A stretch of 64,000 nucleotides of DNA from Verrucomicrobiaceae bacterium (GCA_024232965.1 JACKQF010000006.1:124001-188000), one strand, 5' to 3'; positions 53,701-62,040 are shown, numbered from the stretch's first letter. Notes: a model not told the origin generated them from the sequence alone. Numbers and translations are program-made.

Positions 53701-54063
53701 GAACATGGAGGTTGTGTCTGCCTTGCGATCAGGTTCTTCGGTGCTTGGCCACGGCACATTAGCATCGCGTGTCATCGTGATGGTGAAGATGGTGTCCTCT
53801 TGCAACTCTAGCGCCACCCACTTCGAGGTGTGCGTCCAGCCGACGGGATCATCGCCAGGACCAAAGAGAGAGTTGTCCTCCCAACTCCAGGCACCGACGT
53901 GATCAGAGAAGTTGCCGCTATCGCTGCCTGACGCGGTGATGGTGTAACCGTATCCGATCCCGCCAGCCGCTGGATCGGTGGGGGCGATGGTCGATGCCCG
54001 CGCGCCGCCGCTGTAGAGGAGCGTGGCGATGCTGGCTAGTGTGAGCATTCGTGTTCGTTTCAT
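50704..54063 (-). CDS. Secreted protein with three Trp-rich tandem repeats, Ig-like domains and a C-terminal module
   Basis: A 1119-residue protein with a signal peptide (TLASIATLLYSGGARA). Three near-identical repeats follow (residues about 30-203, 208-380, 389-560), each carrying DHVGAWSWEDN, PVGWTHTS, TRDANVPWPS, SMFPSLTLW and WDND..D.HTYNNHGNV. Each repeat has about nine Trp and many Asp/His. An Ig domain (ITKQPASLALTEGKKAVFSV), a putative-Ig domain (LSFPDGVIGQMYQYTV) and a C-terminal region of about 360 residues come next. That last region is shared with the di-haem protein encoded just upstream (GMIVDDGSGPIGYGFFLLP). It is surely exported. I know no family for the repeat; a copper-binding, enzyme-modified role is inferred from the neighbour. 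Confidence 0.8.
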   Translation of the reverse strand: MKRTRMLTLASIATLLYSGGARASTIAPTDPAAGGIGYGYTITASGSDSGNFSDHVGAWSWEDNSLFGPGDDPVGWTHTSKWVALELQEDTIFTITMTRDANVPWPSTEEPDRKADTTSMFPSLTLWQNWDNDDGDLHTYNNHGNVAWAEDLRYVDHIDNSTEDTITRTWVLPAGQYSLALGSNAPANNANRQGFHFAFTTVKQSQADPAPGGIGYGYTVVADVGDSGNFSDHVGAWSWEDNALFGPGDEPVGWTHTSKWVAVRLQNEGFFTVTLTRDANVPWPSVGEPDRKADTVSMFPSLTLWRNWDNDGGDHHTYNNHGNVAWAEDLRYIDHIDNSTEDTITRTWRLPAGQYSLALGSNAPATNPNRQGFNFAYTLAAANAVVPGDPAAGGIGYSYTINVAPGSTGGFSSHVGAWSWEDNALFGPGDDPVGWTHTSNWVAMHVDAPLTINVTMTRDANVPWPSGPEPDRKADTTSMFPSLTLWRGWDNDGGDHHTYNNHGNVDWAEDLSYVDHINNSTADTITRSWTLPPGNYTFALGSNAPATNSNRQGYHFSWTTSAPQWTTPMITKQPASLALTEGKKAVFSVKAVGPDLGYEWRKDGATIAGETSPTLTIDGVGSADEGSYVCMVRNSAGAVASNAATLDVISKPDVDPLSFPDGVIGQMYQYTVTCPEPATSFRITGLPRGLRYNSRTGEVSGRPTVSGPFNVTVIAFNKAGAGFSQTDSFDIAAMPTGTTAVFTGAISRAPTMNDHLGGNIKITTSTLGGFSGAITLGSSTYRLTGMMEAPVGSLTPTGSATVTRRGQANLALNFMIRSDTGIMTGTLGDGITTLPFTARPPVDDPAPFAANYTLAMAVDFMSAGDEDVPQGYSIGGFKVSTRGLASGIITLADNTKVPFACPLEKNGNLTLFKLLYSKTGSLLGVLNLDAVSSFTLAASEVSWLKKAQAAKSRDRVYKAGFGPLDLAVVGRQYAIPATGDLAMGLTPNAAGNAMLTFEEGGAPDPATRLDVAALEVKEGSPKAAVIVSANPGSVTLTVTPGKGTSFASGVTGSFKGGFKLTDAGVNRSAVFNGMIVDDGSGPIGYGFFLLPKLPEAGPPATTLRTSPILSGNVVLEELP
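52384..53976 (-). repeat. Three tandem ~520-bp coding repeats
   Basis: Coding repeats at about 53458-53976, 52924-53442 and 52384-52899, with a period of 534-543 bp (178-181 codons). The protein units are about 70-85 percent alike by eye; the first two are the most similar. They encode the Trp-rich repeats of the large secreted protein. Confidence 0.85.
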
Positions 54064-54119
54064 TGGGTGGTGTTTGTCTTGGGTCTGGTGGTGTTCAGTT
54101 TTCGGGTCAGCGAAAGAAG

Positions 54120-57100
54120 TCATGGCAGTGGCGAAAGCAGCACGTTGCCGGAAAGCTCGCGCGAATTGCGCGTGGTGGTGGCCGGAGGTCCGGCGGAGGG
54201 CATCTCGGGCAGGATGAACCAGCCGTAGCCTTGCGGACCGCTGCCATCATCCACGATCATGCCGTAGAAGGTAGCCGCGCGCGTCCGCAGCGGTTGCAAG
54301 GCGATGGAGGTATCCACATCTTTGAGTGAAAACGTGCCGCTGAAACTGCCTGTTGATCCGGCTGTGAAGGAGGTGCCAACACCCGGATAGACGCGGAGCT
54401 TTACGAGACCTGGATTTGCTGCCGTGATGACGAGGGGGGCCGGGTGACCGGGCTTCAATTCGATCTCCGCCACATCCAACCGCGTCGTTGGATCAGGCGC
54501 GCCACCATCTGCAAACCGCAGCTCGGCATTCGGCGCACCCACAGTCAGACCCATGGCCACGGTGCCTTTCGCTGGGATCGCATACGGTCCACCGCGTACG
54601 ACCAGATCTAGCGGCCCAAAGCCCGCCATGAAGCGCTGCGTGAAGCGTGACTGCGCTTTTTTCAACCAACTAATAGTAGAGCTGTTCAGCCGATTGGAAT
54701 CGGAATGATCGATCTGCAAACTACCCAGCAACGATCCCGTGTTCGCATAGAGTAGTTGTGACACACGGATGAAACCATCCTGCGCGACCGGAACGGAGAG
54801 CGTCACCCGACTGCCATCCGCCAGCTTCAATGAGCCCGAGGCGGTGCCGCGTGTGCTGACCTTGAAGGCCCCAAAGGAAAAGCCCTGCGGATTGGCATCG
54901 CTGGATTGATCTGCCGGTGCCAACTTCATCACCAGCGTGTAATTGCCCACATAGTTGAGCGGAGTCGATGTCGGCAGACGCGCGGGGAAGGTCACGCTGG
55001 CGGGTGTGTCGGTGATCGTAGCGCTCAACGATCGTGTGGATGGATCAAGTGTCAGCGTCACTTCCAGTGGTGTCAGACCCTTGCGAGCAATGGTGAAGGT
55101 CTGATGCGGAGCGATGCTGGCCGTCACATCCAGTGCTCCTTTGAAGCGGTAGGTTTTCGCGCCGAGCTTCGCATAACCACTGCACAAACCAGTCCGGCCC
55201 ACGGTAGCGAAGAACAAGCCTCCGAGCTCTGCATTCAGCGTTGTCTCGCGAGGGATGGAACCTTGGAAGGTGCCAATCGCATCCGCCGGGAACGGCAGCA
55301 CGGCCATCTCATCCGTGACTGCGGAACCGCTGGAGCCAGCGCTGTTGCTCGCCGTGACTTTCACGGTGAAAAGCGGCCCGCTCACGGTGGGTCGACCAGT
55401 GATGACACCGGTGACAACGTTGACCACCAGACCCCGTGGCAAACCGCTGACGCTGAAGCGCGTGGGATTGTTCTGCGCCTGCAAGGTGTGCGTGTAGTTT
55501 TGCCCGACGACAGCATCCGGCAGGTTCAGTGGCAACACTACGGGACGCAGGACCACATCCAATGCGACGACATTGCTCGTCACGCTTCCCGCGCCATTGC
55601 TCACGACGACGGAGTAACTCGCAATATCCACCGCATTCGTGTCTCGCAACGTCAGGGTGCGCGAGGTGGCGCCTGCGACGGCATTGCTACCGCGACGCCA
55701 TTGATAAGTGAGACCGTTGCCGGAGGCGGTCACGGAAAACGTTGCCGTCTGACCCTGGTTGACTTTACGCGCCACAGGCTGCGCTGTGATGATCGGCGCG
55801 GGAAAGACTTGCAGTGATGCGGCCCGGCTGCTGGCACTGCCCAAAGTGTTGGTGATCGTCACCGCATACGTCCCAGCATCGCTCGCGGCGGCGGCGGCGA
55901 TTTGCAGGGTGCTGCCCGTCGCACCACCGATGGGTTGATGGTTCTTGAACCACTGATAGCCCAGGCTGCCGCCCTGCACGCCAATGCCCAGCGTCACCGC
56001 CGCACCCGGTGCCGCGACGCGATCCGCCAGATCCGTGGTGATGCGCGGCGCACCATCGTAGCTGCGATTGTTCTCATCGTCACCATCCAGCACCGTGTCC
56101 AGATCGACATCACCCCCAAGACGCTGACCATCACCCGGCAGCACCCCAAGGAAGGTGATGGCATCGCCCATTCCCAAACCAGCCAGCAGTGCACTGCGTG
56201 TCAGACTGCCCTCAGCAGAGCGATCTGCGCGGTAGGTTTGCGTGGTGGTGTTGAAGAAAAAAGACCGCGTCGCGCTGCCCATGCGACCGCGAACGACAAG
56301 ATCGCAATCCCCCGCGGTGGCGCGCGCCTCTAGCAAGGCTAGGTCCGTCGTGACCTGGGTGTCCCCGCTGTTCGCTGTCGTCACGGTGGTGCTATAACCG
56401 ACGATCGGCGCTGTGCCCGTGTCAAAGCAAAGCACGAATGCAGTGACGTCGTTGAACTCTTGCTGGGTGCTCAAATTGTCCAGCACATACGGGTGCACAA
56501 TCGGCAGACTCAGGCCGCCAGCGCTGCCATCATGTAGCAGCCCAAAGCCCGAAAGCGTGGTAGCACCATTGCCGCGATCGAGGAATACGCGTTGGTAAGT
56601 CGTGCGCAGTTGCGGCGTCTTCAGTGGCTGCGTGGATCCGACTTCTTGCATCAGATCAATGTTGTTGTCCGACCCCGTCGGCAAGTGGTGGCAGGTGATG
56701 CAGTGTGACTTGATGTGATCGTTAAACATCGTCCGACCCGACACCGGATTGCCCTGGCCAAAACTCGTCGGCAGGCTGCGGTCCAGATTGCGATTTGGAT
56801 TCGGATGGTGGCGCAGCGTCTCGAGATACGCCGCAAGCTTATCCATGTCGTCGGAGTCGATTTGGCTGCCACCCATCAAGTTCGCAAAGGTGCCGTTGAA
56901 GTCCTGAAGTCGCGCCTTATCACCCCGCCAATGGAAGGGTGCCGCGCCAGACATGCCCCGCAGCGTTTGCGTGACCATTGGGCCTTTCATCGGGTGCATG
57001 ACACGACTGCGCGGTGTCAGATCGTGGATGGAAAGGTTCGCGCCCAACACCGTCAGCATCTCGCCATTGGGATCCCCGAGGTCCCACGCGAGACCATCGT

Positions 57101-58460
57101 TGTCCGCGTCGATGTGACAAATGCCACACGAAGTTGTGCCGTTGCCACTCAGCCGTGCATCAAAGAGATACCCGCGCCCGGCCTTCACTTCCGGCGGCAG
57201 GGGTTCTTGATCGCTGAGGTCCACCTCGTGCGAGACCGTGCCTGCCGTCGCATCAATGACGGTCAGCGTGCTGGAAAACTTGTTCAGCACAAAGAGCCGC
57301 TGATTGACTTCATCCAACGCAAGACCACGCGGTCCGCGCATTGCTGACGATGAATCATCCACACCCGTTCGCACATCGACGCGTGTCAGCACGTTGCCGG
57401 TGGCGGCATCCACCTTGGCCACCCGATCCGAAGCAAAGGCCGCCGTCCACAGCACATCGCCTGCGGCCGCAAACACCATCGCCATCGGTTGGGAGAGGGC
57501 GCTGTCTTGCGCGGTGGGATTGGGCAGGACGTTGTAATCGATCCCAGGGTTCAGATCCTGCGCAGACGCAGCTTCCGTCACCAGATCCAACTTTGTCAGG
57601 CGGCTATCGGCAAAGTGTCCGCGCAGTTGCGGCTCAAAGCGGATCAGGTTCAGCGCCTCCGTGTTCGCGATCCAGAGCTCCGCGCTGCCGGGTCGCACGG
57701 CGATATCGAAGAGGTTCGTCCCGGTGCCGCCGAGGTAGCGCGTGATGGCGTTTGAGGTGGTATCGATTTCCGCGATGTCGTGATCTAGGACGGTGTAGTT
57801 GATGCGCGGATCGTCGGCAGGAACAATCAGCGCAGTCTGCGGTGCCGGTGGCAAACTGCCGTTGCTCGGAGCAGGCGGAGCGGGCGCGGCCTCTTTGGGA
57901 AGCACTGTCGTCTGATTGCCAGAGTGCAGAAAGGCGGCATACACTTTGCTGCCATCCGCACTGGCTGCTAGCGCACGCGGATACAAGCCGTCCAGCGTAA
58001 TGTTGGCCACCACGGCATGCGTGGAGAGATCCCGCACCTGAATCTGGTTATTGCGTGCGCAAGTGATGAAGGCCTTGCCGTTGGCGAAGATCACGTCCGC
58101 AGGTTCATCCACAGCGTCGAGAGATTCCGTCACCACCGCGTCGCTGAGGGATACGATGGAAACACTATCGGACAGTTCGTTGACGACCCAGATTTCGTCA
58201 TTGCTCAAAGCCCGCACGGAGACGGGCTCCAGCCCCACTGGAATCTGCGCGATCCGCTGCGGAGCCGCCGCCGCATTGCTGACATCAAAGACCGCGATCA
58301 TTCCCGAAGCTGAATGCACCGCCACTAGCCGCGAGCCATCCGGCGTAAGGCAGACCGGATGCACGTGCCTAGCTTCAAAGCTAGCAAAGGGTGTCTGTGC
58401 GACTGCGGCACTGGTCAGCGCGACAGCGAAGAGGCAGAATCGAAATGGGGATCTCATCAT
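54120..58460 (-). CDS. Giant secreted di-haem protein: YVTN propeller, MauG/peroxidase-like domain, Ig-like domains, shared C-terminal module
   Basis: A 1446-residue protein with a signal peptide (FCLFAVALTSAAVAQ). Residues about 30-420 form a YVTN-type propeller (VHPVCLTPDGSRLVAV, VIFANGKAFITCARNNQIQV). About 425-700 is a di-haem region: CGICH (445-449) and CITCH (587-591). TLRGMSGAAPFHWRGDK after the first haem and TPQLRTTYQ...GFGLLHDG after the second are characteristic of cytochrome-c-peroxidase/MauG relatives. Ig-like domains follow (about 815-1085), then the C-terminal module shared with the Trp-repeat protein. It lies 85 bp after a cytochrome c gene, which may be its electron partner. 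Oxidation of Trp in the neighbour is inference. Confidence 0.85.
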   Translation of the reverse strand: MMRSPFRFCLFAVALTSAAVAQTPFASFEARHVHPVCLTPDGSRLVAVHSASGMIAVFDVSNAAAAPQRIAQIPVGLEPVSVRALSNDEIWVVNELSDSVSIVSLSDAVVTESLDAVDEPADVIFANGKAFITCARNNQIQVRDLSTHAVVANITLDGLYPRALAASADGSKVYAAFLHSGNQTTVLPKEAAPAPPAPSNGSLPPAPQTALIVPADDPRINYTVLDHDIAEIDTTSNAITRYLGGTGTNLFDIAVRPGSAELWIANTEALNLIRFEPQLRGHFADSRLTKLDLVTEAASAQDLNPGIDYNVLPNPTAQDSALSQPMAMVFAAAGDVLWTAAFASDRVAKVDAATGNVLTRVDVRTGVDDSSSAMRGPRGLALDEVNQRLFVLNKFSSTLTVIDATAGTVSHEVDLSDQEPLPPEVKAGRGYLFDARLSGNGTTSCGICHIDADNDGLAWDLGDPNGEMLTVLGANLSIHDLTPRSRVMHPMKGPMVTQTLRGMSGAAPFHWRGDKARLQDFNGTFANLMGGSQIDSDDMDKLAAYLETLRHHPNPNRNLDRSLPTSFGQGNPVSGRTMFNDHIKSHCITCHHLPTGSDNNIDLMQEVGSTQPLKTPQLRTTYQRVFLDRGNGATTLSGFGLLHDGSAGGLSLPIVHPYVLDNLSTQQEFNDVTAFVLCFDTGTAPIVGYSTTVTTANSGDTQVTTDLALLEARATAGDCDLVVRGRMGSATRSFFFNTTTQTYRADRSAEGSLTRSALLAGLGMGDAITFLGVLPGDGQRLGGDVDLDTVLDGDDENNRSYDGAPRITTDLADRVAAPGAAVTLGIGVQGGSLGYQWFKNHQPIGGATGSTLQIAAAAASDAGTYAVTITNTLGSASSRAASLQVFPAPIITAQPVARKVNQGQTATFSVTASGNGLTYQWRRGSNAVAGATSRTLTLRDTNAVDIASYSVVVSNGAGSVTSNVVALDVVLRPVVLPLNLPDAVVGQNYTHTLQAQNNPTRFSVSGLPRGLVVNVVTGVITGRPTVSGPLFTVKVTASNSAGSSGSAVTDEMAVLPFPADAIGTFQGSIPRETTLNAELGGLFFATVGRTGLCSGYAKLGAKTYRFKGALDVTASIAPHQTFTIARKGLTPLEVTLTLDPSTRSLSATITDTPASVTFPARLPTSTPLNYVGNYTLVMKLAPADQSSDANPQGFSFGAFKVSTRGTASGSLKLADGSRVTLSVPVAQDGFIRVSQLLYANTGSLLGSLQIDHSDSNRLNSSTISWLKKAQSRFTQRFMAGFGPLDLVVRGGPYAIPAKGTVAMGLTVGAPNAELRFADGGAPDPTTRLDVAEIELKPGHPAPLVITAANPGLVKLRVYPGVGTSFTAGSTGSFSGTFSLKDVDTSIALQPLRTRAATFYGMIVDDGSGPQGYGWFILPEMPSAGPPATTTRNSRELSGNVLLSPLP

Positions 58461-58544
58461 AAAGTTGTGCAGAAAGGGTGGCTACCGCCGATCAGACATC
58501 AGTGCCTGACCGGCGGCCCCAACCGGGGTTCCGGTCCGCTGACC

Positions 58545-59024
58545 CTATTGGACCGGAATTTTTTGGAGATCCGCCTCCGTCCACATGGCGGTGCGGGCTG
58601 CTTCGGCCTCGCGGATCGTCCTCACCTCCTCGGGCGAGACGGCGGAGGCAGTGTTGCCAAACGAGGCACGCACAAAGGTCAGCACATCGGCGATCTGCTG
58701 ATCGTTCAACGCAGCACCCTGGGGCGGCATGAGGGGTGCTGGCGTGGTGAAGGGCTTGCCGTTGAGCGTCATCGGCCCAGTGAAGCCATGCAGCACCATG
58801 CGAATCATGCGATCCGGCTTGGGCACATTGACCCAATCGGACTGTGCCAGCGGCGGGAACATGTTGGGCAAGCCCATGCCAGTGGGTTGATGGCAGGCAA
58901 AGCAGACGGTCATGTAGACGGTCTTGCCCGCCTCCATGCGGGCATTGGCTTCTTGTGCCGACAACCGCAGGGGCGAGATCGCGAGCAGAGCGAGACTGAA
59001 GAGAAAAAGGGATAGAGCTTTCAT
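58545..59024 (-). CDS. Small secreted c-type cytochrome
   Basis: A 159-residue protein started at the ATG giving MKALSLFLFSLAL, with a signal peptide ending at about LSAQ. One haem-c site, VCFACH (Cys41, Cys44, His45), and a probable axial Met in APLMPPQG (about 99) identify a class-I cytochrome c. It probably carries electrons to or from the di-haem protein encoded 85 bp downstream. The C-terminal tail (RTAMWTEADLQKIPVQ) is extended. The 219 bp between this gene and the next upstream gene contain a 6-bp hairpin (TGCCCC/GGGGCA, 59074-59090) and no other feature. Confidence 0.9.
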   Translation of the reverse strand: MKALSLFLFSLALLAISPLRLSAQEANARMEAGKTVYMTVCFACHQPTGMGLPNMFPPLAQSDWVNVPKPDRMIRMVLHGFTGPMTLNGKPFTTPAPLMPPQGAALNDQQIADVLTFVRASFGNTASAVSPEEVRTIREAEAARTAMWTEADLQKIPVQ

Positions 59025-59243
59025 CGGACAAAAATCAGGACAGAGGTTTGAAGCAAACATGGCGCGGCCCTAGTGCCCCCAACTGGGGCAGTAGCATGGC
59101 ACGGCGAGTGCCTGAGAAACCTGTCGGTCTGGGATTCAGCCGCGATGACGCGCGATCTGCGTCGCGGGGTCAATCGCCGGTCGATGACGCCAGCGCATGT
59201 CGATGCGATGACGGTGCAAAGCGACCCTTTGCGTGACGGGTCC

Positions 59244-59702
59244 TCAGGCCAGGTTGGTCCTGGGAGGTGGGGTGAAGCTTTCTTGGGCGCGAGTGATCGC
59301 GCGCTGCTTCAATACCAAGTAGGGGCTGCGCACCGCCTTGGGGGGGGAAATGAAAATGGCAGCGACGACTTCCGCATTCAGCTTCTGCAGACTGGTGTCC
59401 TGCTTCTGGGAATCCTCCTGTTTCTTCTGCTGATCCTGAGTGCCTTCCTGCACGACCTTACACATCGAACAGGGGTGCATGCCATCAAAGGTCATCTCCA
59501 AAGCATCCACCACGGAGCCCGATTCAACGGTATACTCAACCGCCATCCGCACCCAGGCCGCGCCCTGAATCACAGCCCAGTGCGCACCGATGGAAACCAT
59601 CAGCGCGGCCACGAGCAAGACTTTGGCGACTCGGATCACGCCGCCATGATGCCGCACATTGCCATTTGCGCAAGCGGCGTCTTTTGCGCGTGCCGTTCCC
59701 AT
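59244..59702 (-). CDS. Membrane protein with HxCxxC metal-binding motif
   Basis: A 152-residue protein started at the ATG giving MGTARAKDAACA. It has one transmembrane helix (VAKVLLVAALMVSIGAHWAVI) and then EMTFDGMHPCSMCKVV (His76, Cys78, Cys81), a compact metal-binding motif. The rest is Gln/Lys-rich and helical (QEGTQDQQKKQEDSQKQD), ending in basic residues. Similar short proteins with a conserved (H/Y)PCSxCK motif occur near metal genes in Bacteroidetes and PVC bacteria (recalled, not checked). It starts 1 bp after the VWA gene stop, so the two are likely co-transcribed. The cytochrome c gene lies 219 bp further downstream. Confidence 0.65.
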   Translation of the reverse strand: MGTARAKDAACANGNVRHHGGVIRVAKVLLVAALMVSIGAHWAVIQGAAWVRMAVEYTVESGSVVDALEMTFDGMHPCSMCKVVQEGTQDQQKKQEDSQKQDTSLQKLNAEVVAAIFISPPKAVRSPYLVLKQRAITRAQESFTPPPRTNLA

Positions 59703-59703
59703 C

Positions 59704-61299
59704 CTACTGATCCCTGCGTTTGAAGAACTCATCGCCCTGCAGCACCTGGCCGTTGCCGAGCACCACGGTGAACTTGCCGCGATTGCGGGCGGCGAGATCC
59801 GCGAGATCATCGGCGGCATCGGGCTCCATCATGGCGGTGGTGTTGATGATGGTGCGCTTGCCGCGTGAATTGGCATTGGTCACTTCCTGCACCCAAGTGA
59901 GAGCGTCGGATTTGTTGCCGTCGGTCATGAAAAAGATGACGTCGGGCCTTGGATTGCCGTTGAGCGCCATCAGCAGACCGCTGCCCCAGTTGGTGCCGCC
60001 CGGGTTATTGGATTCCTCAATGATCTTGCGGCTGCGGCGGACGGTGTCGGGTCCGGCGACGAGATACTTCCATGGCGGGATGCGCACGCCGCTTTGACCG
60101 GGGCGAATTGACCACTCGTATTTGGTGAGGGCCGCGAAGTCGTTGGTATCCACCTCATCATGCGGCCAGGCGAAGTCGGAGAAGTACAGCACCTGGTAGG
60201 CGATGCCGCTCTTGAGCTGGCTGATGCTCTTCACGAGTTCCTTTTTCAACAATTCAAAGCGCGAGATGTATTCACCGCTCTGCGTCTTGCTGGAGGCGGA
60301 CATCGAGCCGGAGACATCGACTACAAAGACGATGTGCTTTCCGCTGGCCTTATTCCCCATGAACGAAATCGTCCCGCCCGCGCCGCCGGTGGCTCCTGCG
60401 CCGAAGCTACCAAAGGAGGTGCCGACATTGAGCTCGCTGGCGCTGGGGCTGAAGTCCACCTGAGGCATCGCCACGGAACTGGTCCCGCTGGCGACGATGG
60501 GCGCTACCATGGAGGGAGCGGCGGAGGTCTGCGGCTGGGAGGTGACGCGCTGCCAGGCGGGTGCCTCTTGTTCTTCGACACCAGCCACGGCCACGATCTC
60601 CGGCCGGATGATGTTCATCGGCACCACCTTCACCAACAAAAGAATCAGGGCGACAAAGAGGTGCGCACCAGCGGCGATGATGGCGGCTCGCTTCCAGGCG
60701 CCTTTGATCTCGTCCGCATTGTCCGCAGGCACCTCGGGGATGTCTTCGCCGCTGGGTTCCATCTCTGGAAGCGGTGGCGCCTCCGCTGGCAAAGGCGGCG
60801 GTTCGGCGGGTGCGGTCTCTTCAAAAACGCTCCCGGCTGCAGGTGCCATGCTGGCGATCTTGATGACGGGTCCGCTCTTTTTCCCAAGGCTGACGGGGGG
60901 CGTGTTGCGCTTGCTCGGCAGCGGTGGCGCAGGGATGGGTTGCCGCTCTGGCTCCGCCTGCTGCTCGTCGGCGAGCATGCGAAAGGTCTCCTCCGCCCAC
61001 TCGCTGGCATGACTGTGGCCGTGCTCGAGGTGCAGCGGTGGGTCGACCTCAAGGTGGTGCGACTCGACCAGTTGCTCCTCGGCCCAGGTTTCCTCCGGCG
61101 TGTGCAAAGGTTCGGGCTCCGCGACATAGTGCGGCTCTGGTGGCGGCTCTACCGGCAATGGAGGCGGTGTGGGAGCGTTCGGACCGCCCTTTTTATATCG
61201 ACGCCACAGGGCAGCCTTATCCAAGCCCTCCTGCCCCACTGAATCAACAGTCGGGAGGAAGCTGAAGTCTTCTTCGTCTTCGTGGGGTGAATAAGGCAT
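59704..61299 (-). CDS. Von Willebrand A domain membrane protein with Pro-rich N-terminus
   Basis: A 531-residue protein started at the ATG giving MPYSPHEDEEDFSF. The first 200 residues are Pro/Glu-rich and charged. A transmembrane segment follows at about 205-230 (AAIIAAGAHLFVALILLLVKVV), then a Gly/Ser linker and a VWA domain at about 320-530. Its MIDAS motif is VVDVSGSMS, with the downstream Thr/Asp in GGTNWGSG and FFMTDGNKSD. It should bind a protein ligand in the periplasm or span the membrane as an energiser-like factor. The HPCSMC protein gene begins 1 bp after its stop. It is the furthest upstream gene of the string that I can see. Confidence 0.86.
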   Translation of the reverse strand: MPYSPHEDEEDFSFLPTVDSVGQEGLDKAALWRRYKKGGPNAPTPPPLPVEPPPEPHYVAEPEPLHTPEETWAEEQLVESHHLEVDPPLHLEHGHSHASEWAEETFRMLADEQQAEPERQPIPAPPLPSKRNTPPVSLGKKSGPVIKIASMAPAAGSVFEETAPAEPPPLPAEAPPLPEMEPSGEDIPEVPADNADEIKGAWKRAAIIAAGAHLFVALILLLVKVVPMNIIRPEIVAVAGVEEQEAPAWQRVTSQPQTSAAPSMVAPIVASGTSSVAMPQVDFSPSASELNVGTSFGSFGAGATGGAGGTISFMGNKASGKHIVFVVDVSGSMSASSKTQSGEYISRFELLKKELVKSISQLKSGIAYQVLYFSDFAWPHDEVDTNDFAALTKYEWSIRPGQSGVRIPPWKYLVAGPDTVRRSRKIIEESNNPGGTNWGSGLLMALNGNPRPDVIFFMTDGNKSDALTWVQEVTNANSRGKRTIINTTAMMEPDAADDLADLAARNRGKFTVVLGNGQVLQGDEFFKRRDQ

Positions 61300-61419
61300 C
61301 GGCGCGCAGCGGAAGCGTAGATTGAGACAGATAACCCGCCGCATTCAAGAAAGTTCTGCCTTTGAGCGGGCATTGATGGCTCTTGCCTGACTGGCTGGGC
61401 GATTCTAGCATGGCCGCCC

Positions 61420-62040
61420 ATGAGTCTGCCGCGCTATCAAGTCCACCGCACCCCATCCGCCGCCACGCCGGACTGGTCGCTCGCGGAGTGTCTGACAAAA
61501 TTCACCTTTCCCTGGGAGCCCACTCCGCCGCCAAGCACCGAATTTCGGGCGCTCTGGGATGGTCAGACTCTGGCCTTCCGCTTCGATTGCGAGGACGAAG
61601 ACATCGTGATCGGCCAGGGTGAAACGGCGATGGATCGAGTGCTGGTGTCTGATCGGGTGGAGATCTTTTTGGCTCCGAGCCTGGAATTGAAACCCTATTT
61701 CTGCCTGGAAATGAGCCCCGACGGCGATGTGCTGGACTATCGCGCCACGCATTATCGGGAGTTTGAGCGCGACTGGACCTGCCCGGGGCTGGTGGTAAGG
61801 GCAGAGCTCACGGAGACTCGCTACTGCGTGTCGGGAAGTCTGCCGGTGGCGACTCTGCGGGCGCTGGACGTGCTGAAGACTGGGGCCCAGGAGTTCTACG
61901 CAGGGGTGTTTCGCGGCGAGTTTTCCCACGAAGCCGACGGCAGCCCCAGGCCCGGCTGGATGACGTGGATCGACCCGCAGACGGAGCGCCCAGATTTTCA
62001 TGTGCCGAGCGCGTTTGGCATTTTTGAACTCATTGGTTGA
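61420..62040 (+). CDS. CBM9/DOMON-like sugar-binding protein
   Basis: A 206-residue protein with no signal peptide (MSLPRYQVHRTPSAATPDW). The chain shows the carbohydrate-binding family 9 layout: EFRALWDGQTLAFRFDCED, VSDRVEIFLAPS, YFCLEMSPDGDVLDYR and the C-terminal DPQTERPDFHVPSAFGIFEL. CBM9-like domains often appear as lone proteins in PVC bacteria, with unknown ligand. Lack of an export signal is odd for a sugar-binding domain. It is read with the ATP-grasp-like gene, which starts 23 bp later. Confidence 0.75.
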   Translation: MSLPRYQVHRTPSAATPDWSLAECLTKFTFPWEPTPPPSTEFRALWDGQTLAFRFDCEDEDIVIGQGETAMDRVLVSDRVEIFLAPSLELKPYFCLEMSPDGDVLDYRATHYREFERDWTCPGLVVRAELTETRYCVSGSLPVATLRALDVLKTGAQEFYAGVFRGEFSHEADGSPRPGWMTWIDPQTERPDFHVPSAFGIFELIG

